Shown: positions 6,304 to 7,457 of the stretch, piece after piece
Layout: each line of letters begins with the position of its first letter
How positions within the stretch are numbered: position 1 is the stretch's first letter
Assembly (NCBI GenBank): GCA_030617565.1
Contig: JAUWVE010000075.1
Location: 1 to 7,457, forward strand
Length of the DNA: 7,457 nt
DNA from: Gammaproteobacteria bacterium
GTDB lineage: Bacteria; Pseudomonadota; Gammaproteobacteria; BMS3Bbin11
Reading direction: 5' to 3'
Position numbers and translations under genes: made by a program
Notes under the pieces: generated by a model
What the model saw: the letters and a program-made list of their open reading frames with translations, nothing else
Database searches by the model: none
What the model was told of the DNA's origin: nothing

Positions 6304-6333
6304 CACTTACAACATCATTACTTAGCGTAAGTG
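6304..6333. terminator. Weak hairpin in the convergent junction
   Basis: CACTTAC (6304-6310) pairs with GTAAGTG (6327-6333) around a 16-base loop; TTAC within the loop (6318-6321) can compete for the same right arm. The hairpin lies in the 77-bp gap between two convergent genes, where a bidirectional terminator would be expected. No T-run follows on either strand, so intrinsic termination here is doubtful. It is listed only as the best candidate in the gap. Confidence 0.2.
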
Positions 6334-6369
6334 GCTTAAGAAACCTCTGATTAAATCTGATACTTATCG

Positions 6370-7434
6370 TTAGATCTCATCACAACTCAACTCAGAAAGG
6401 TAGCGGCGGGTGTTTGTGACAAGCTCCTTGACCTGTGCTGGATCTGATTGAACGTCCTTGATCCTGTTGCGTAACTCATCTGACACCAGGTCCTCCACAC
6501 CGAGCACCTTCATCGCCTGAACGGAAGAAGCCAGGTACTGGATATATTCATCATAACTAATGGTTACATGCTCCCTGATTCGGTTCGCCGTGCCGAAGAC
6601 TTCTTTGGCACTCATTTCGGCCATATCCTCGACGGGGACTTTAAAGATCTGTTGCAAGGCTTTGCAAGTCAGGTGATCAGGGTCTCCACTATATAGAGCC
6701 ATACCACGAATCCTTAGAATGTTTTTAGCAAAGGACGAATTCTCGAGCCGAGTATTGATATGCATCCCCATGGCATAGGCATCTGCACCCTGCTCATTAA
6801 GAAAATGGTTATATTCTCCCCAAAACTCCTTATGTGACATCTCTTGTGGTCCAACATACATGGATTGCAGGCAATGATAGACTTCATGGTCGATGACAAA
6901 CTCAAGATAGTCAGTCGGCTGCAGTCTCAAATCGTCAGGGATATTCTGTATGAACTCCTGCGGAAGATCTAAAAGGTTCCGGGTTGCCTGAACCGAATCG
7001 GCAGCGATCTCGTCGGGGTTAATGGTCAAAACACAGATATGCTCCTGCCAGCCAAGAGGGTCATCGGCCTTGAACAGAGAAGCCGATGGCATGCTGTATT
7101 GCAACATGTACACAATACGATTTGCGCTGGCAATCATCAGGTCTTCGCGCAACTTCGGCGGGTGCTCATAGTCCAGGCTACTGGGCTGATGCCCGAGCGC
7201 CAGGTCAAGGGCCATCATATCAGCCACTAACTCATCACCACCCTTCAGGATCAGAAAGGATATCTCCGGATATAGATGTCGGTAGAATTCAAGCTTTTCG
7301 TTAAGCAGAGAGTCGAGAAAGTTGCTTTTGTCGTGGGTGTCAGAATCGCTTTGTGCATTGACGCCGCAGGTCGTTACGGCAATGGCCAAACACAGCATGA
7401 TACTCACAAGCCTTTTTCTTGTTTGCTGGTACAT
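6370..7434 (-). CDS. Exported putative zinc metallopeptidase (HExxH...ExxxD), unknown family
   Basis: From the ATG at 7434 the protein has 354 residues. A Sec signal peptide (MYQQTRKRLVSIMLCLAIA, cleavage near GVNA before QSDSD) sends it to the periplasm or beyond. The key feature is FVIDHEVYHCLQS (about 180-192) containing HExxH (His183, Glu184, His187). It is followed 27 residues after the second His by NEQGADAYAMG with Glu214 and Asp218. The ExxxD arrangement on a second helix is the usual third zinc ligand of gluzincins such as M48-like peptidases. Beyond this I do not recognise a family; the rest is a mostly helical soluble domain. A TTG three codons upstream also opens the frame, but the GAGAG at 7446-7450 (read on the minus strand) spaces properly only to the ATG at 7434. 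The gene is convergent with the Gdx gene and its promoter lies outside the window. Substrate unknown; activity is inferred from the motif alone. Confidence 0.72.
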   Translation of the reverse strand: MYQQTRKRLVSIMLCLAIAVTTCGVNAQSDSDTHDKSNFLDSLLNEKLEFYRHLYPEISFLILKGGDELVADMMALDLALGHQPSSLDYEHPPKLREDLMIASANRIVYMLQYSMPSASLFKADDPLGWQEHICVLTINPDEIAADSVQATRNLLDLPQEFIQNIPDDLRLQPTDYLEFVIDHEVYHCLQSMYVGPQEMSHKEFWGEYNHFLNEQGADAYAMGMHINTRLENSSFAKNILRIRGMALYSGDPDHLTCKALQQIFKVPVEDMAEMSAKEVFGTANRIREHVTISYDEYIQYLASSVQAMKVLGVEDLVSDELRNRIKDVQSDPAQVKELVTNTRRYLSELSCDEI

Positions 7435-7457
7435 CTGCGACAACTCTCATACTGAAA

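Noticed and set aside
6341..6369. AACCTCTGATTAAAT resembling an insertion-sequence end
   Set aside because: No inverted partner or target duplication is present in the window, so the resemblance is not supported.
7345..7434. Lipobox in the metallopeptidase signal peptide (VTTC)
   Set aside because: Thr at the -1 position is a poor lipobox, and a normal signal peptidase I site (VNA) follows four residues later.

Overview
The window looks like chromosomal DNA of moderate GC content from a free-living gammaproteobacterium, probably aquatic. The main evidence is a UvrD helicase II that is collinear end to end with the enterobacterial protein (720 residues, N-terminus MDVSHLLDGLN, C-terminal Tudor-like domain). 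A Tat-exported TRAP solute receptor, an outer-membrane beta-barrel and REP-type palindromes agree with this. No species can be named from the sequence alone.

Layout, left to right. Positions 1-376 (minus) hold the N-terminal part of a lipoprotein with an alpha/beta-hydrolase-like HGIG motif; its C-terminus lies outside the window. Positions 377-890 are non-coding. They contain a 215-bp stretch bounded by a perfect 14-bp inverted repeat, possibly a non-autonomous transposon, with a REP-like inverted doublet inside it. Positions 4924-891 (minus) form a tight three-gene operon: uvrD, a two-helix membrane protein with a degenerate GGDEF domain, and a Tat-signal TRAP transporter receptor of the DctP/TakP type. 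The intergenic gaps are 12 and 14 bp. An AT-rich divergent promoter region (4925-5080) separates this operon from a plus-strand pair: a predicted outer-membrane beta-barrel protein (5081-5953) and an SMR-family exporter of the Gdx/SugE guanidinium subtype (5966-6292). After a short convergent junction comes a minus-strand gene (7434-6370) for an exported protein of unknown family with a gluzincin-like zinc-peptidase signature (HEVYH, then NEQGAD).

How the genes may work together. The uvrD operon joins housekeeping DNA repair to two envelope-related genes with no obvious functional link; translational coupling at the uvrD/GGDEF junction suggests real co-expression. The TRAP receptor has no DctQ/DctM membrane partners in this window, so it must use subunits encoded elsewhere or have lost them. 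The beta-barrel/Gdx pair is probably one transcript and may combine inner- and outer-membrane functions. The most interesting points are the active-site-dead GGDEF protein that keeps an I-site-like RxxD motif, the uncharacterised exported metallopeptidase, and the inverted-repeat element downstream of the TRAP receptor gene.
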